This document shows positions 1 to 13,063 of a stretch of DNA of 64,000 nucleotides, piece after piece. The notes below the pieces were generated by a model, which had not been told where the DNA came from, ran no database searches, and worked only from the letters and a program-made list of their open reading frames with translations. The DNA lies in the NCBI GenBank assembly GCA_036250195.1, contig JAVHZZ010000004.1, forward strand, positions 321,365,628 to 321,429,627. The letters run 5' to 3'. Source of the stretch: Mixophyes australis (taxonomy: Eukaryota; Chordata; Amphibia; Anura; Limnodynastidae). Position 1 is the stretch's first letter; each line of letters opens with the position of its first letter. Both the position numbers and the translations under genes were made by a program.

Positions 1-545
1 ATGAATGTAATGTGTGTGAGGGAGAGTGGTTAATTTAATGTGTGAGGTAGACTATTAATTTAATCGTGGAGTGCAGGTGGGAGCTAATTATTGAGTGCTA
101 TTTTATTTGTGGGGTGATGGTGGGGCAATTTAATTTAATAGTGGAGCCTTTCAATTTAAGATGGGGTGATTGGACCTTTAATTTAACGCTGGGGTGATTT
201 GGGAGCTAGTAATTAATTGTGAGGCTGTTTGGGGAAAATGAGGTCTATTTATTAAATGTGATTCTGAATTATTTAATGCCTGAGATTGCTGTGTTAAATA
301 GTTATATTTATTAAACGTAAATGCTATTTAATTTATTGCTGGGGCTGTTTGGAGGAAGGGAATTAGGTTTATTTATTAAATGTGTATGATATTAAATTAA
401 TGTTGGGGCTAGTTGGAGAGAAATAGATCTATTTATCAAATGTGAATGCTATTATTTTAATGTTGGGGCTGGAGGGAGGCCTAATTATAAAACGTGGGTG
501 CCATTTTGATTAAACACCGGGGCTGTTTGGAGCTTTCTAAATTTC
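1..545. repeat. Degenerate AT-rich tandem repeat, unit about 60 bp
   Basis: The stretch repeats a loose unit containing a TTTATTAAATGTG-like part, a short AT-rich part, and GCTGGGGCTGTTTGGAG. The clearest units lie between about 230 and 540. Purines (GGGG, GGAG) concentrate on the plus strand. Unit length varies and copies are strongly diverged, so this is an old minisatellite-like array, possibly the edge of a larger one cut by the window start. No coding potential is visible. Confidence 0.6.
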
Positions 546-1074
546 ATGTACCCATTTTTTTTCCAAATAGAGCCCCAACATTACAGGACCCAGACCAGCA
601 GCAACTGATCTAAAGACACCAGCAGCCACAGGTGCTGAAAGTGACAAGAACAGGAAGGAGAGAGCAGGACAGTCTACCAACTGTCATGAATCTGGTGGGG
701 CAGTTCCGAATTTGGGTGACTGTCTTGCCTAGTCAGGATTTGGTCTGAGTGGGACTTGGGAGGTATGTCTTTGCTTCACATAGTACTGCTCGTGAAGGCA
801 GAGCTGCATGCACCTAACACAGTATTGCCTGTGTATTTGTCTAAAGTGGTAACTATTTTACATCATAGGGGCCTCCTGGTTTAATGCACCCCGCGCCCCC
901 CGAGCCTTAATCCAGCTTTGGGCCAGGGTGTCAGATTGACACCTAGTGCTATGCTCCGCAGCCCCGTAGCACCCCTCATATTATTTGTTTTAGGTTAGTC
1001 CTAAAACAAACAATAACCCTATTATTATATAATGCAAAGCAAAAAAACAAGCCATTTTGCTGTCAAAGACATCA
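546..1074. other. Anonymous non-coding stretch
   Basis: I see no gene and no complete element. A GC-richer segment near 890-975 includes a C-rich run and a GTGTCAGATTGACAC inverted motif, but no family is recognisable. Confidence 0.4.
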
Positions 1075-1252
1075 GGGAGTAAATGTATCAAGCTGAGAGT
1101 TTTCCGGCGGGTTTGAAAAACCAATCAGATTCTAGCTGTCGTTTATTCAATGCATTCTACAAAATGACAGCTAGAATCTGATTGGTTGCTATAGGCAACA
1201 TCTCCACTTTTCAAACCCGCCGGCAAACTCTCAGCTTGATACATTTACCCCC
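1075..1252. mobile_element. Palindromic MITE, Harbinger-like
   Basis: The two ends match as inverted repeats beginning GGGAGTAAATGTATCAAGC (left) and GGGGGTAAATGTATCAAGC (right, read inward). They run through CTGAGAGTTT and a GGCGGGTTTGAAAA block. The centre folds on itself through CAATCAGATTCTAGCTGTC. The same core occurs in the MITEs at 24,902 and 42,152. I could not identify a clean target duplication, so superfamily assignment rests on that core and the GGG-starting ends. Confidence 0.75.
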
Positions 1253-2885
1253 AGGTTTTCAAAGCAAAAGGGTTTTTTGCATTTGATAAATCAGACACTA
1301 TATTCAGTACTGTAATAGAACTTTATTATTTAATCTATTGCTATATGATTTATACACCATTATAATCAGCCAGATATGTGTAAAAAAAAAAACACTGTAG
1401 GAAAAAGAAACATAAAATAAAATGCAATATAAAGTGAGGTTTGTTTTTTGTTGCATTATTTGTTTTCATTATTTAAGATTTATCATTTATAATAATAAAG
1501 TATTGCTGGGTTAAGCAACACTAAAATAGCTTCTTTTGATATTGCTAAATATATATTGTACCAAAAACCACCCTTTAAGGATGGGCAGCTACTTATGGGT
1601 CAGTGCTGTGTGCTTGTCCCCTGGGCCAAAGTCTGCTAGCCAGCCCCTGAATGCATTGTGTTTCATGTAACATATATTATGCTTTCTGACTGTGTTTTTT
1701 ATAGGTGTAAAGACTTTTACAGAAAATGCCTATTGTTAATAATAATATATATTATCTTAAATGAGATTTTGTGGAAAGTATTTATTGATATAATTAAAAT
1801 TATTCCCTGTGTGCATCAGAGTAAATTGAGCATAAATCGAAAAAGGAATTGGTTTAAAATAGAACCTACCATTTGTGAGTAATATATGAGTCATGTTTTT
1901 TTTTTTTCAGTGCTTCACGCTACTATCCCATAAGCAGATGAACATACGCCCATTTTGCATAGCATATATTGCATGTTTTCACAAAAAATCCCGCAAATGC
2001 CTCTGTCTATGCTTGTGTGTGAAGATAAGTGACATGGAAGTGATGGGGCATTATAACATAGGCCAAGTACAGTTAGAGCATGTTCTCTGAATTGCAAATC
2101 GACACACACCTGAACACAGACAGAGGTATGCGTTTTACAGACGTACTTTCTCTACCAGACTAGGGGCTAATGCAAATACACCTTGATGATGATAACAATC
2201 ACCAGCACTAACTAATTGGCTGATTGCAATTTTACATTTAAACCTGGTTGGTGATTTTCTGTGTGCGTTTACCACAAAAAAATTGTTAATTTCATACGTA
2301 CGTGAGAAGGAAGGTTATATTTGCTGTGTTATATTAAGCCTAATAGCAGATGCATTTTTCCCTATGAAAAAAAATGTTTGAAAAGTTTTATTGCATTTAC
2401 AAGCTGGTTCGGTGTATGTGTATGTGTATATGGGTGTAAGTACGCCTGCCGTAAACCCGAAGCATGTGTTACAGATGCACAATTGTATGCATCTTGAGAT
2501 GCATTTGACTCAGCATATGGGCTGAAATATGCTATTTTTGAATGTGCATTTTTGGGGCTTAGATTTCACCCAAGTTGGGTTCATCAGGCAGGCAAGTGTT
2601 TTACTCATTATGTGTAGGAAAATCACAGGTAACTTAATTCTTCTTTGCCATAGTCTTCACTATATTTGAACCTAGCCATCTAACAATTTTCCTCTCTTTC
2701 AGCCCCAGGTATGTAACTATAACAACCACTATCATCCTCTGCTATGTCTGAACTTCATCTCAGAGCAATTGTATTCCTTTTGATCAGCTGGACCAATTAG
2801 CACAGTTGTAGCTGTTTTTTAAATCAACACAATTCTTAACAGTCAGTCTTTTGAGCACATGTGTTGGAACAGATTTCCTCACACA
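1253..2885. other. Anonymous AT-rich stretch
   Basis: I see no recognisable gene or bounded element. It is AT-rich with short homopolymer runs, and open frames are short and show no family resemblance. Confidence 0.4.
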
Positions 2886-3205
2886 GGGCCTCAGTCTTTA
2901 AGGACAGCAAAGCAAAAAAAAGGAGTAAGTGTGCTCCTGGACAAACCATGATACAATGCAAGGGCTGCAAATTAGTTTATTATTTTGCACATAAGTTAAA
3001 TACTGGCTGTTTATCCATGTAACACACAAATACTTGATAGCTTTATTTTTACACTAAAGTTTTATTTGATCTAGGACATGCCCTATCCCAACTATAAATC
3101 TGTCCCCACGTTTTAAATGTACCTCCCTCTCCAATGCAACATGGTTTTGCCCAGGTGCAAAGTTACTCTTTGTCTGTGCTTTACTCTCCTTAATGACTTA
3201 GGCCC
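2886..3205. mobile_element. MITE of the GGGCCTGA-type family, copy 1
   Basis: It starts GGGCCTCAGTCTTTAAGGA and ends CCTTAATGACTTAGGCCC, an imperfect terminal inverted repeat. Inside it shares long blocks with copies at 20,013, 21,687, 31,449 and 54,677: the GCACATAAGTTAAATACTGG block, the ACTTGATAGCTTT block, and the CAACATGGTTTTGCCCAGG block. No clear target duplication is seen for this copy. It is non-coding. Confidence 0.8.
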
Positions 3206-6200
3206 AAAGAAAATCACAGTCAAGTAAACATAGTTTAACAAACCATAAGAACATCTGAGAACAACCAGAATCAACGTTCATCTACTGAAGCCTGAAACTG
3301 CAGTTTGAAACTCACTACTTTTCACAAAGTAATTTGGCTATTTTATTTTTCACTCTCTTTTCCTTCGTTTATTTACCTCAGTCTCAAATGCTACAATGTT
3401 TAACAAATTGTTTTGCTTACTATCATTCCATGGCATTATTCCTTGAACTATAGCATCCTTCACCTCTCCTACATCACGCCCCTTTATTCATAATTACAAA
3501 TAACTACTCCACCCATGAACTCTTTTCCTATCTGTATACTTTAGCTATAACATCCTCAAACTCTCACCAGATCAAAAAAGCTCACACATCTTACAATCTT
3601 TTTTTTATTTCGCTCTCCTTATTCTTTTGTTAGCTGGTGATATGTCACCAAATCAAGCCCACACATCCACACACACACAGAGAACATTATAGCAATTCAA
3701 CAAACCTCATCACCTGGTTACGTTCAAAATTCATTAAAAGTGCCCTATTGAATGCTTGCTCTGTTTGAAACAAACTAACCTCCATCTCAAACAACCTCAA
3801 CCTTTTGAAACATGTCACACACAAACAGGCACTGCCTCACCTGCAGCCCTCTCACATGGTGGTCTCCATTTCACCCACACTGACTGACTGGAAGCAGACA
3901 AGGAGGTGGTGTTGGAATGCTCCTTTCCCCATGTTACACATTCATAGCTCTCTGTGGTGATTGTGGAATACCTGTGAGGATCACACTGATATGATATCCC
4001 CACTTGGATGCCAGATACCTACTGTTTTATGCCTGAAAACTTTTCAGTTCTGGTACGTGCAATTTTAATGTTTTGGGAATAAACATTTTACTTGGATTTT
4101 ACACTATGGAAGCGCCCCTGTCTTTTTGATGATATGGAGGTAATGTTAAAAAAGAGATGAATTGGATTAATTTGACCCAGGATGCTCTTTTATGGTTAAT
4201 TATAGGCATTTTAAATTCCAGTGTTTTGTTTATTATTCTTGTGGATAGTTTGCCTGTATTGTGATTTGATTGAGTGATTGCTATTCATATAGTATAAGTA
4301 AGTGACATGTTTATGCTGTATTAGGATATTCTTTGTGATCATGTGATTATAAATGTCAATTCAAAATCATGCAAAAACTTTATTTCTCAGATCGACACAA
4401 ATGGTTGGCATCTAAAGTGTATACAAAAAAGGAATAATACATTAACTGTGTTAACATTTCTGTGAAAGTAAACAAATTAGATATGAGCCCCTATTTTAAG
4501 GCAGTTGTTTTCAACAGATTTATGTAATCAAATAAATACCACTTAAGTAAATAGTTAACAAATGTCCCTATGGGACAATATTGGAGGCTTAAACTTAATT
4601 GTGCAGCATTTCTAATGGAAACTGAAGGCCTTACTCAAAAATGTAAGGAAAAGAAATATCATGGAAGCACAACTTTTGTTTATAACAATTTAGCTTTTTC
4701 AATGTGTTCTACAGCAGAACACAATAAAATGAAATGTGTTCTCCACGCACACTGGGACTGATATTTTACCAGATAGACCAAAATGACCTACAGAATGACT
4801 AATGATTTAGGTCTGCAGTTAACTTCAACAGTCCCAATCCTCACCAATATTAGTAGATGGAGAAACAAAAAGGTGTTTCATGTTACGTCTGTTCAGGGTG
4901 TAAAAGTGTCAGAAGTACAAAAATTAGTTAGTTATTATTTGCTTTTACTTACTATTCCAAAAATGTCATTTAGATAATAGAATATCAATGCAAAAGCAAA
5001 TAAATGTAAGACAATAGAACATTTTAGGAATGTTACAAATAGCAGCATGAATCACATTTTATAAAAAAGATAAACTTGTATATGATGACTCGCAATTTAA
5101 TGCACAGTATATTCTTGTTAAAAAGAAATGTATAAATACATTTAAAAAAAATTTTGACACCCCCCTTCCAAAAAAAAATGACGAACAGCGTGAGGTCCCA
5201 TTACAAAAGATTGGGTACTGTAAGGTAAAAGGCTGCTTTTTGGGTCTCATAGCGCAGACACACCTCATTTTTGTAATTGGTTTACTGTTTGTTATTCCCA
5301 TTACAAAAGTCCCAACCAGCACAGGCTATGACATGCTGGGCTAGTCACGCTATAACAGGAAAATATGCAGTGTGTGGTCCCTCTTTTATAGTGGCACATA
5401 GCCCAAGCTTGTTCAGCATGGGGGTAAACTTCCTAGGCAACTGGGCCCGCAAAATAAAATCTGCATTGATAGTACTAGGGCTTCTCCCAATAAGTTGTTA
5501 AAGTCAGAAAAAAGTCAGAAAATAGCATTTTCAAATTTCACACTACTGATCCCAGCAAGCTCTGGCAGCCATGAACTACTTGGGTGCACTGGTGCTTCTA
5601 GAACTACAAGTGCCATCATACCCATGGCTGCTAGAGCATACTGGAGATTGTATAAGTACAAGTGCCAGCATGCCCTGTATTGTTACATAGGATAATACTG
5701 GGAAACAAACAAACAAATACCGTAGAAAAAGTACTTTAATAAATTGCTCCCACAATCTCTCCTCCATTTCACTCCTCTTCAAAGTCCTAACTCCAAAGGG
5801 TTCCTTTCTGAACTGCATGTTCTTTTATTTTGCGTCTACATTTATTTAGAGTAGCAAAACTTTGCCTATTTTGTTTGTTCTTGTGCACTATCTGTTTTTA
5901 TAGAACTGACCAATAATTTGAATAGGAAGTTTTCAATGTAAATCGCATTGGTTTGTTTGTTATTATAGGTTGGAGTAATTCCAGTTGCAAATATTTGCTT
6001 CAATAAATTCATGATTGATCATTTCACAAACTAAAAAAATAGCACATATTCTATGATGCTGTCAACATGGTTCTCTTCCATAGGCTTACAGTGAGATGTA
6101 AAAGCAGATGGAACAGGAATACCCCGATTATGTTGGAATGACAACAATATGCTGAAGGACGCATACTCACAGAATAATCAATACTTTATCTGTAGTTACA

Positions 6201-9200
6201 AAATAAAGATCCTTAAGTATAAATAACTTTAGTTTTGTTCCATTAACATCATTTGTGCAATTTTACCACATTTTAGCAGTTGTTGTTAGTAACCATAAAA
6301 TAATAAAACATTTTTTTTTAATTTGTAAATTTGATAAAACTGCATCTTTCAGAAAAGAAATTGTTCACAAATGTAATTACATCGTTTTACAAAAAAAACC
6401 TCTTCACAACCAAAATATTTATAATTTTTTTAGGCATTAATCAGAGAAAGCCATATTCTTACATAGAGTGTATTTTGAATAGATTCTTTTCTTAAGAAGT
6501 TAAATTCAGAGTAGGAATAATTCTGCATAAAAGTAGCAAGGATCAATTCAAATTAAGTTAATGGGGTTTTACACCTTGTGCAAATATATTACTGCTGTCC
6601 TTTAGCTACTTCACGGATAGATGAGCTTCTTGGAATAAGAGCATACGGAAGTGACTGGGTAATGCGATGATTTAACATTCACCAGATTTTAATAAATAAA
6701 AGTATTACACTTCATATAGTATTCTTAGCTGTAGTATGATGACCAGATGGGGACACAGTTTCTCTGGTAAAAAGGATTAAAGATTCCTGCAAAGAGGAGT
6801 CAGCAAACATATAATGTTATGATTTATTGTAGGAAAATTATAGAAAAATATTAATAGAAATAAAAATCTTCTACAAAAAAAAAACCTCAAAAACAATTTA
6901 TTAAATATTTTATATAAATATATTACAAAAGGGGCATTGATGTTATAAAACCTGGAGGTTTTCTAAATTAATTGAAGAAACTTATCTACACAAGCCAAGG
7001 GCAACAGACTGGAGCCTAACTAGTAGTCACCAAGGGGTTGGGGGTTTGGGAGAGTTATGTGTATCTACTCACTGTTATTAGGGCCCCCACTCTGATCTTC
7101 TGAGTATAAACAGGGGGATAGTACATGCACAGTAGACACCCATTTGTTGTTTGAGTTCTATTTCAGTGGAAATGGAAGGCCAAACAGGTTCTACTGCTCA
7201 TTCACTGGACCAAGTACATGTTTAGAAGAGCAGAGTGGGGGGGGAGCACACATGCATGATGAAGAGTGAAGAGTTAGGGACATATCACCATATGAAAGTG
7301 AGAAAAGAAAAGACCAGTTCAGTTCAGTAAACTGCCAAAACAGATCAACAGTGTACCACCCGTCCAAGAGGAAGAAGGGTACTACACAGGATATTAGCTA
7401 CTGCCTTACTCAAACTTTGAGGAGGGGGTGGATATCTAGACAAGGGGAAGACTTTTCATGACTTAACCTGTGAAGAGAATGTATTAGGGGCTTCCAGAGC
7501 AGATAGTCAACACGTTGCCAGGCTCCCAATCACTGTTGGCCACATATCAGCCAAATGGGCAGTTACAATGCTGGCAAGAGTTTCCAAGCACTGTTCAAGA
7601 ATGAAATTTGATAAACAAGTGACATTTTAGAAATAATAATTTTGCAACAAAACTGATCAGTTTATTGCAAACCTGTGTCAATATACATCAACAAAGATGT
7701 AAGATATTTAATCACATGCAACAGAATTGAAATGGCAAATGGTTAGTGGGAGAACATTTTCCAGATGTATATTGGCACAGTTTTTATGCATGTAATATAT
7801 AATATAAGAACCATAAGGCTTTTGCAGTTTTTCTCTTTATCTAATTCTTAGTTTTTGGTCTAATAAAGTTGTCATGATACATTATAACTTCTTGGCCACA
7901 AACCAGAAGCAAAAGCAAGGTCCTTCTAACCTTTTCTCTGTTTCTGAACCCTCTACCCACATAAGTACACAGCACCAGCACCAGTGATACAATTAGGCTG
8001 TCACCTAAAGTGCAAAGGTTTAGCAGGAGCCAAAAACACTGAATCAATGACATAATGTCACTTATTCAGTGTTTATTTTCCCTCAGATGCCCCCTGCTCT
8101 AAGCACCAATGCTGACATAGAGGGATAGCAAACAGCAGTTTCTTACTTGAGGTACGCTGGGAGTCTAATTGAGGAGCATAAGATGCACAAAGTAAGAAGT
8201 GGCAGAGGCATTCCAGTTCCTTAGAGGTGAACATCCGAGGATTAAGGGACAAGGGTGTTCTGTTGGCCTTGCACATACAAATGCACAAACACACACACGC
8301 ACACACACACAAACATGCAGAGGAAGCACCTTTATTTCTTTCTACATAATGGATTTCTCTGACTTTACAAGTGTTTAATAACACATGCAAGTGATGTCCT
8401 TGTCACATTATAGTCTACCCCACCAACATGTCTGGCACACTACAAATAATTAGGGGTTTGCGGACACATGTGGGACACAGTATAACAACTGCCATCTAAA
8501 TTGATCTAAACATTGTCCTGCAGCAAAAGTAAATACAGGCGATGCAGATAAATACTTGTGTCTGTTGTTTGTAGTGGTATGCACATGTTACCTGGGTCAA
8601 CAGTTACTGACTGTAGATATTGCTGTTCTAAGAAAGAATAAATGTGCTGCATTGCTTAGCATTGAATTCTGTATTTAATGATATATAGCAAACTAGAATT
8701 TTTTTTTTTATGTAAATACTAAAAAAAAAACTAGTATTAAATCCTCAAATTGACTTTGCAGAGGGTCTCTGAAATTCATGTTTATACAGTAAGAACACCA
8801 TCAGAAATCAACAACAGCAAGAGCTCCTCCTAATGGACCATATGTATTTTATTTTTCTTCAATTGAACAAAGACCTGAATATATTATGCACACCAATTTA
8901 ACTTTGTATTAGCTCAGGAGTGTATTGAAGCATTGTAATGACAAGAGTTACTCTGAGATAATTATGGTTCTGTTAAATAATGCAATAATATTTGAAATAA
9001 ATAAAATAAAAGACTTAAAGTATGATTTTTATGTAAAATGTAACTATGAGTTTATTTTTGATGCTTATCCTTTTATTTTCAGCAAGTCATTTTAAGCAGC
9101 TTATAACATGGTTTGGTTTATATCAGTATTTATATGAGTCATGCGGCCTACATTTATCAAAGGGTGCTAAAGTTTAGCCTTGCATTTCCTGTATATGCAA

Positions 9201-9505
9201 ATGATGGTTAAATAACGCTAAACAGTCCTTGATAAACTGAAACCATATGTACAGGGAAAAGCCCTATTGAAAGATTAAGGAGAATATGCATCAAAGTATG
9301 TGATCCATGTATTTAATGGAATGGAATTATGCATTCATTTCTATTAAAATTAGCTGGATTTACTGTGATATATTAAAACTCAAATTATTCTTTGATGTAC
9401 CCAACCTAGTGATATTTCTGTCACTGAGCTCGATATATTACATTATAAGAAAATCAAAACTATATAGCCAGCACATCCTAATCAGGGCCTGATTATCCAA
9501 TAGGC
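3206..9505. other. Long anonymous stretch, no gene recognised
   Basis: About 6.3 kb without a supported gene. Visible are a short (CA)n tract near 8,290-8,311, several poly-A/T runs, and a degenerate hAT-like piece near 5,540-5,690 with the ACTACAAGTGCCA-type sequence common in these MITEs. Short open frames here have no recognisable domain. Confidence 0.4.
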
Positions 9506-9653
9506 CAGTGATGGCTAACCTGTGACACTCCAGGTGTTATGAAACTACAAGCCCCAGCATGCTTTGCCAGCTATCAGCTAGTTATCTACTGGCAAAGCAT
9601 GCTGGGACTTGTAGTTTCACAACGCCTGGAGTGTCACAGGTTAGCCATCACTG
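9506..9653. mobile_element. hAT-type MITE with perfect 8-bp target duplication
   Basis: The ends are long inverted repeats starting CAGTGATGGCTAACCTGTGA and meeting around a short centre near 9,574-9,590. The element is flanked on both sides by the identical 8-bp sequence CAATAGGC (9,498-9,505 and 9,654-9,661). An 8-bp duplication and CAG...CTG ends are the hAT hallmarks. At 148 bp it codes for nothing and would need a transposase elsewhere. Confidence 0.92.
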
Positions 9654-10699
9654 CAATAGGCTGACTAGGTTGCAACATAGGCCACAAGGCTTTTGGGGAG
9701 GTGCAAAATTGTGGCAGGGAGAGGTAGAAACTGAAATTCACTTTAAAATATAAGAGAATAGTTGTTCTCCAAAGTAAAAAGAAAACATGAGCAAAAATTT
9801 TTTACCGTTTTAATCTTGACCTATTCCCATGGACAAGGCTGAAGACAATGAGTCATACTTGGGTGGGCACTTGAGAATAAGCAAGAAGCAGACAAGGATG
9901 GCGTCAGGCACCGACATGACAGCCCCCTTCCCCTTTACATTTTCACCCTCAGTAGTGCTCATTCATGCCTCTGTTCTGCTATACAGTTTTCATTTCAATG
10001 AAAATGAAATGAGTGACATAGATTGTTGTGACCCTTTTAAAAAGCCACGGGGAGCTGAGTTTTGAAAATGTATACATTGATGGGGGGGTTTAGAAATCCA
10101 GGTTTTAATTGAAAATTGTATTTTTAGACCTGTATTTACATTTATGTAGTAATATTTAAAAATATTAGTATTACTAATCATCACAAATATATGTTTTTAG
10201 GATTTTGTTTAATTAAATTAACAAAATAAGAATGAAAAATAAACGTTATATACAGCATGCATTACTTTATTGTCCTGTACCTTTTCTTAACTATATGACA
10301 TCTGCAGGTTATAGGCAAGGCAATATCATTCAATTAAATGAAGGTATCTTGAAAATAGCCAATGTTGGTTGACCCACTATTCCATCTTCCCACTGACGAG
10401 TCCCCTACACCAATTATTACAGAGTTAGTTTACTAAACAACCAATAGTCCTGTGATAAGTGATAAAGGCAGGTGAAAAATAATGCGTTTGACTGCAGCAG
10501 CATTTAGTGATATGCAAGAGAAAAGGCAGAGAAACAGATAGTTGCCATAGAAACCAAGTGAAGGATTCCTCTTACTAACCAGCAATGTCTGTTTACACTG
10601 TTAAAAGTAGACAACAGTGTGACAAAAAATAAAATTAAAATAATTAAAGAGATATATTAATCCCCCACCTAGTGTTGGGCGCTGTAATCCCATAAGGGC

Positions 10700-10705
<6 letters not shown>
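9654..10705. other. Anonymous stretch before the PLE
   Basis: No supported gene. An open frame near 9,829-10,065 has no recognisable domain and looks like chance. Confidence 0.4.

Positions 10706-10769
<64 letters not shown>
10706..10769. repeat. (TA)n microsatellite
   Basis: About 32 uninterrupted TA dinucleotides immediately left of the PLE. PLEs frequently insert at AT-rich simple repeats, so the tract is probably the insertion target or was expanded from it. Confidence 0.95.
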
Positions 10770-10772
<3 letters not shown>

Positions 10773-10946
10773 ACAAAATAGATATAATAAGGCGCTAACA
10801 ACCACAGCGTAACCACCAATATATAGATTATTGGTATAATAATGTACTAAATGATCAGTCCCGGAAGAGAAAACACATAGCTCAATTAGGAGCGGCAGCC
10901 TCAGATGAATTGTGTCCAGATGGTTAGTCCGGAGGAATGTAGTAAC

Positions 10947-12090
10947 TGCAAATAGAAAAACAAGTAGGGTGCCCAATGTGTGGTATCAGATATAAATTGG
11001 GACGATGTAATAAACTGCGTACCGTAAGGAATCAAAGATCGTGTGGTATGGTAGGAGTTCCTCTTCAGAGGTAGTACCTCCCACTCTCCAACAGAATGGC
11101 GACAATGTGGAAAGTAGAAAAAAAAAACACATATAGTGTAGTATATTCATATGGTATAACACCAATAGTGATGAATCCTCCACCAATATCAATGGTGGAA
11201 GCCCAAAGCCAAATGACTTAGCATTAAGTATGCACCTCCAAGTGAAAGCAAAATAATCTGCGTACCAGAGATCATGTTATGCAGCCAATAGGAGTGTGCT
11301 CAGGACCAACAATCCATCATTCGGAGTTCGACCAAAACGGTATAATATGCACACGGACAAAAAACAGAATTGCAATGTCAAAGTATAAAATGACAATTTA
11401 ATAAAAAGAGTAGTAGACACTCACATGGAATACAGAAAATTATGCCAATAGGATCAAAAGCTCAACGCGTTTCGTCCCAACGCCGTGGGACTTCCTCAGG
11501 AGCAAATGTATAATGACAGGATCAGTCAGAAACACCGGCTTTTTAACCGGATGGCCGCGCCATATTGGCGCATGCGCAGAACCAACATGTATCGCGCATG
11601 CGCGAGAATAACTTTATTGATGAACACACTAACGGTCAATAGACAAAATTAATAATTTACTCTGTAAGTGCAAAATACAAACAATGTTGAATAATAATTA
11701 AGAAGTGGACTAGGAACCATATCCTTAACCCATAATCTAGCCATAGTGACTCCGAAAAAACGGAGTAATGATAAGTGAGTAAAGCGATAATATATTAATA
11801 AGAATGCATGATATTATTACTAAACTAGCTTAATAAATATATATAGCAAGCATAATATCCAATAGATAGACAGTGTGACATCCATAGACTACACTACTAA
11901 TTAAGATAATAATACGTGCTGTGAACTCTCCCTTCTAATACATAGTAATTTGAACAGTAATATACATGCATCAGTATACTAAGCATACATGAAATCAGAA
12001 ACTAATTAGCAAAATATGTGAACCAATCCCATCACATGAGATCCTATAACTTAGTAGCAAAAATAAACACATGTTTATCTAGCACAAAAC
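10947..12090 (-). repeat. Left inverted arm of the PLE
   Basis: It is the reverse complement of 13,064-14,199 with scattered substitutions and small indels. The visible large difference is about 10 bp near 11,570-11,580 (TGCGCATGCGC region) that the right arm lacks. It contains the GTTTTTTCGGAGTCAC-type block and a hammerhead-like motif. Its inner edge meets the PLE coding frame directly at 12,091. Confidence 0.9.
11462..11499 (-). ncRNA. Hammerhead-ribozyme-like motif, left arm copy
   Basis: On the minus strand it reads CTGAGGA, then a hairpin GTCCCA / TGGGAC, then GAAAC. It is base-for-base the same as the copy at 13,644. The core resembles the hammerhead pattern CUGANGA - stem II - GAAA. 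There is one extra A before stem II, and stems I and III are not evident, so catalysis is doubtful. PLEs are known to carry hammerhead motifs. Confidence 0.4.
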
Positions 12091-12993
12091 AGTTGTCATC
12101 AAAAGAGATGGAAAGATAATATTCCCTTCTCTCAGTTTAATAGGTTAAAAAGAAACTGTAGCCAGAACTCTGATTTTGAGGAACAACTTGACGTTTATTT
12201 GGGCCGCTTTGAGGAAAGGGCATATCCACATCAATTACTTAATGAGGCTAGGAACAAAATCAGGAACAGGGATCGTAGGGAAACATTACAATACACAGAG
12301 AAATGTGATAAGAGGGATATGATCCCCTTTATCACAGAATACAGCAGTGTTGAGAATCGGATAAAAACAACACTCAATAGACATTGGGGTATTTTACTAA
12401 GAGATCCGGTCTTGTCCCAAATCCTTCCAGCTAAACCATCTTTAATATTCTGAAAAAATCGGAATTTAAAGGATTTAATTGCCCCCAGTCTACTCTTGAA
12501 GGACATTCCTCTACTAAAACCTCCAGGTCTGTTAATGAATAATATAGGTTCAGTGAAATGTACCCATTGCAATGTTTGCCGATACATGAATACAACAAAA
12601 ACTGTTTTCTTTAACTATGATAACAGTAGACAATTCAGTGTGAAACAAAGAATGGACTGTTTAACAACATCAGTCATCTACATGTTAGAGTGTTCATGTA
12701 ACTTAAAGTATGTGGGAAAAACGAAACGCCCACTAAAATTGAGGATCCAGGAACACATACGAAATATTAAGAATGGGGTACAGAGTCACTCTGTGTCTAG
12801 GCATTTTGTATCTAAACATAGTAGTGATCCCAAACACCTCAAATTCATGGCCCTGGAGAAAGTATCACTTAAATCAAGGGGAGGTGATTTACAACGTAAA
12901 CTTTCCCAACGGGAAATGTTTTGGATTTTCCAGTTGGGGACTTTAATACCCACTGGTTTAAATGAGATGTATAAAATAGCCCCCTTCTTATAA
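12091..12993 (+). pseudogene. PLE polyprotein C-terminus: linker plus GIY-YIG endonuclease
   Basis: One reading frame runs from the arm junction to a TAA at 12,991-12,993 with a single stop, a TGA at 12,451-12,453. Its AAAAATCGG context suggests an ancestral CGA arginine. The start reads HQKRWKDNIPFSQF and LKRNC, typical of the region after the PLE reverse transcriptase. A cysteine cluster KCTHCNVC follows near 12,560. The GIY-YIG domain then reads TSVIYMLECSCNLKYVGKTK and RIQEHIRNI, ending in KLSQREMFWIFQLGTL. This nuclease makes the target nick during PLE integration. The reverse transcriptase and N-terminus are missing (5' truncation). The neighbouring arms are its 3' region and an inverted copy of it. 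Identification as a PLE is secure; which PLE clade is not. Confidence 0.88.
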
Positions 12994-13063
12994 ACAATTC
13001 TTTGTATTTCATTATTTTTAAGCCTTTTTTAAGTTTTATTATAACATTTTAATTAGGTTGAAT

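Noticed and set aside
10644..10976. Frames full of alternating Tyr-Ile across (TA)n tracts here and at 14.2, 60.6 and 61.0 kb
   Set aside because: They are translations of dinucleotide repeats.
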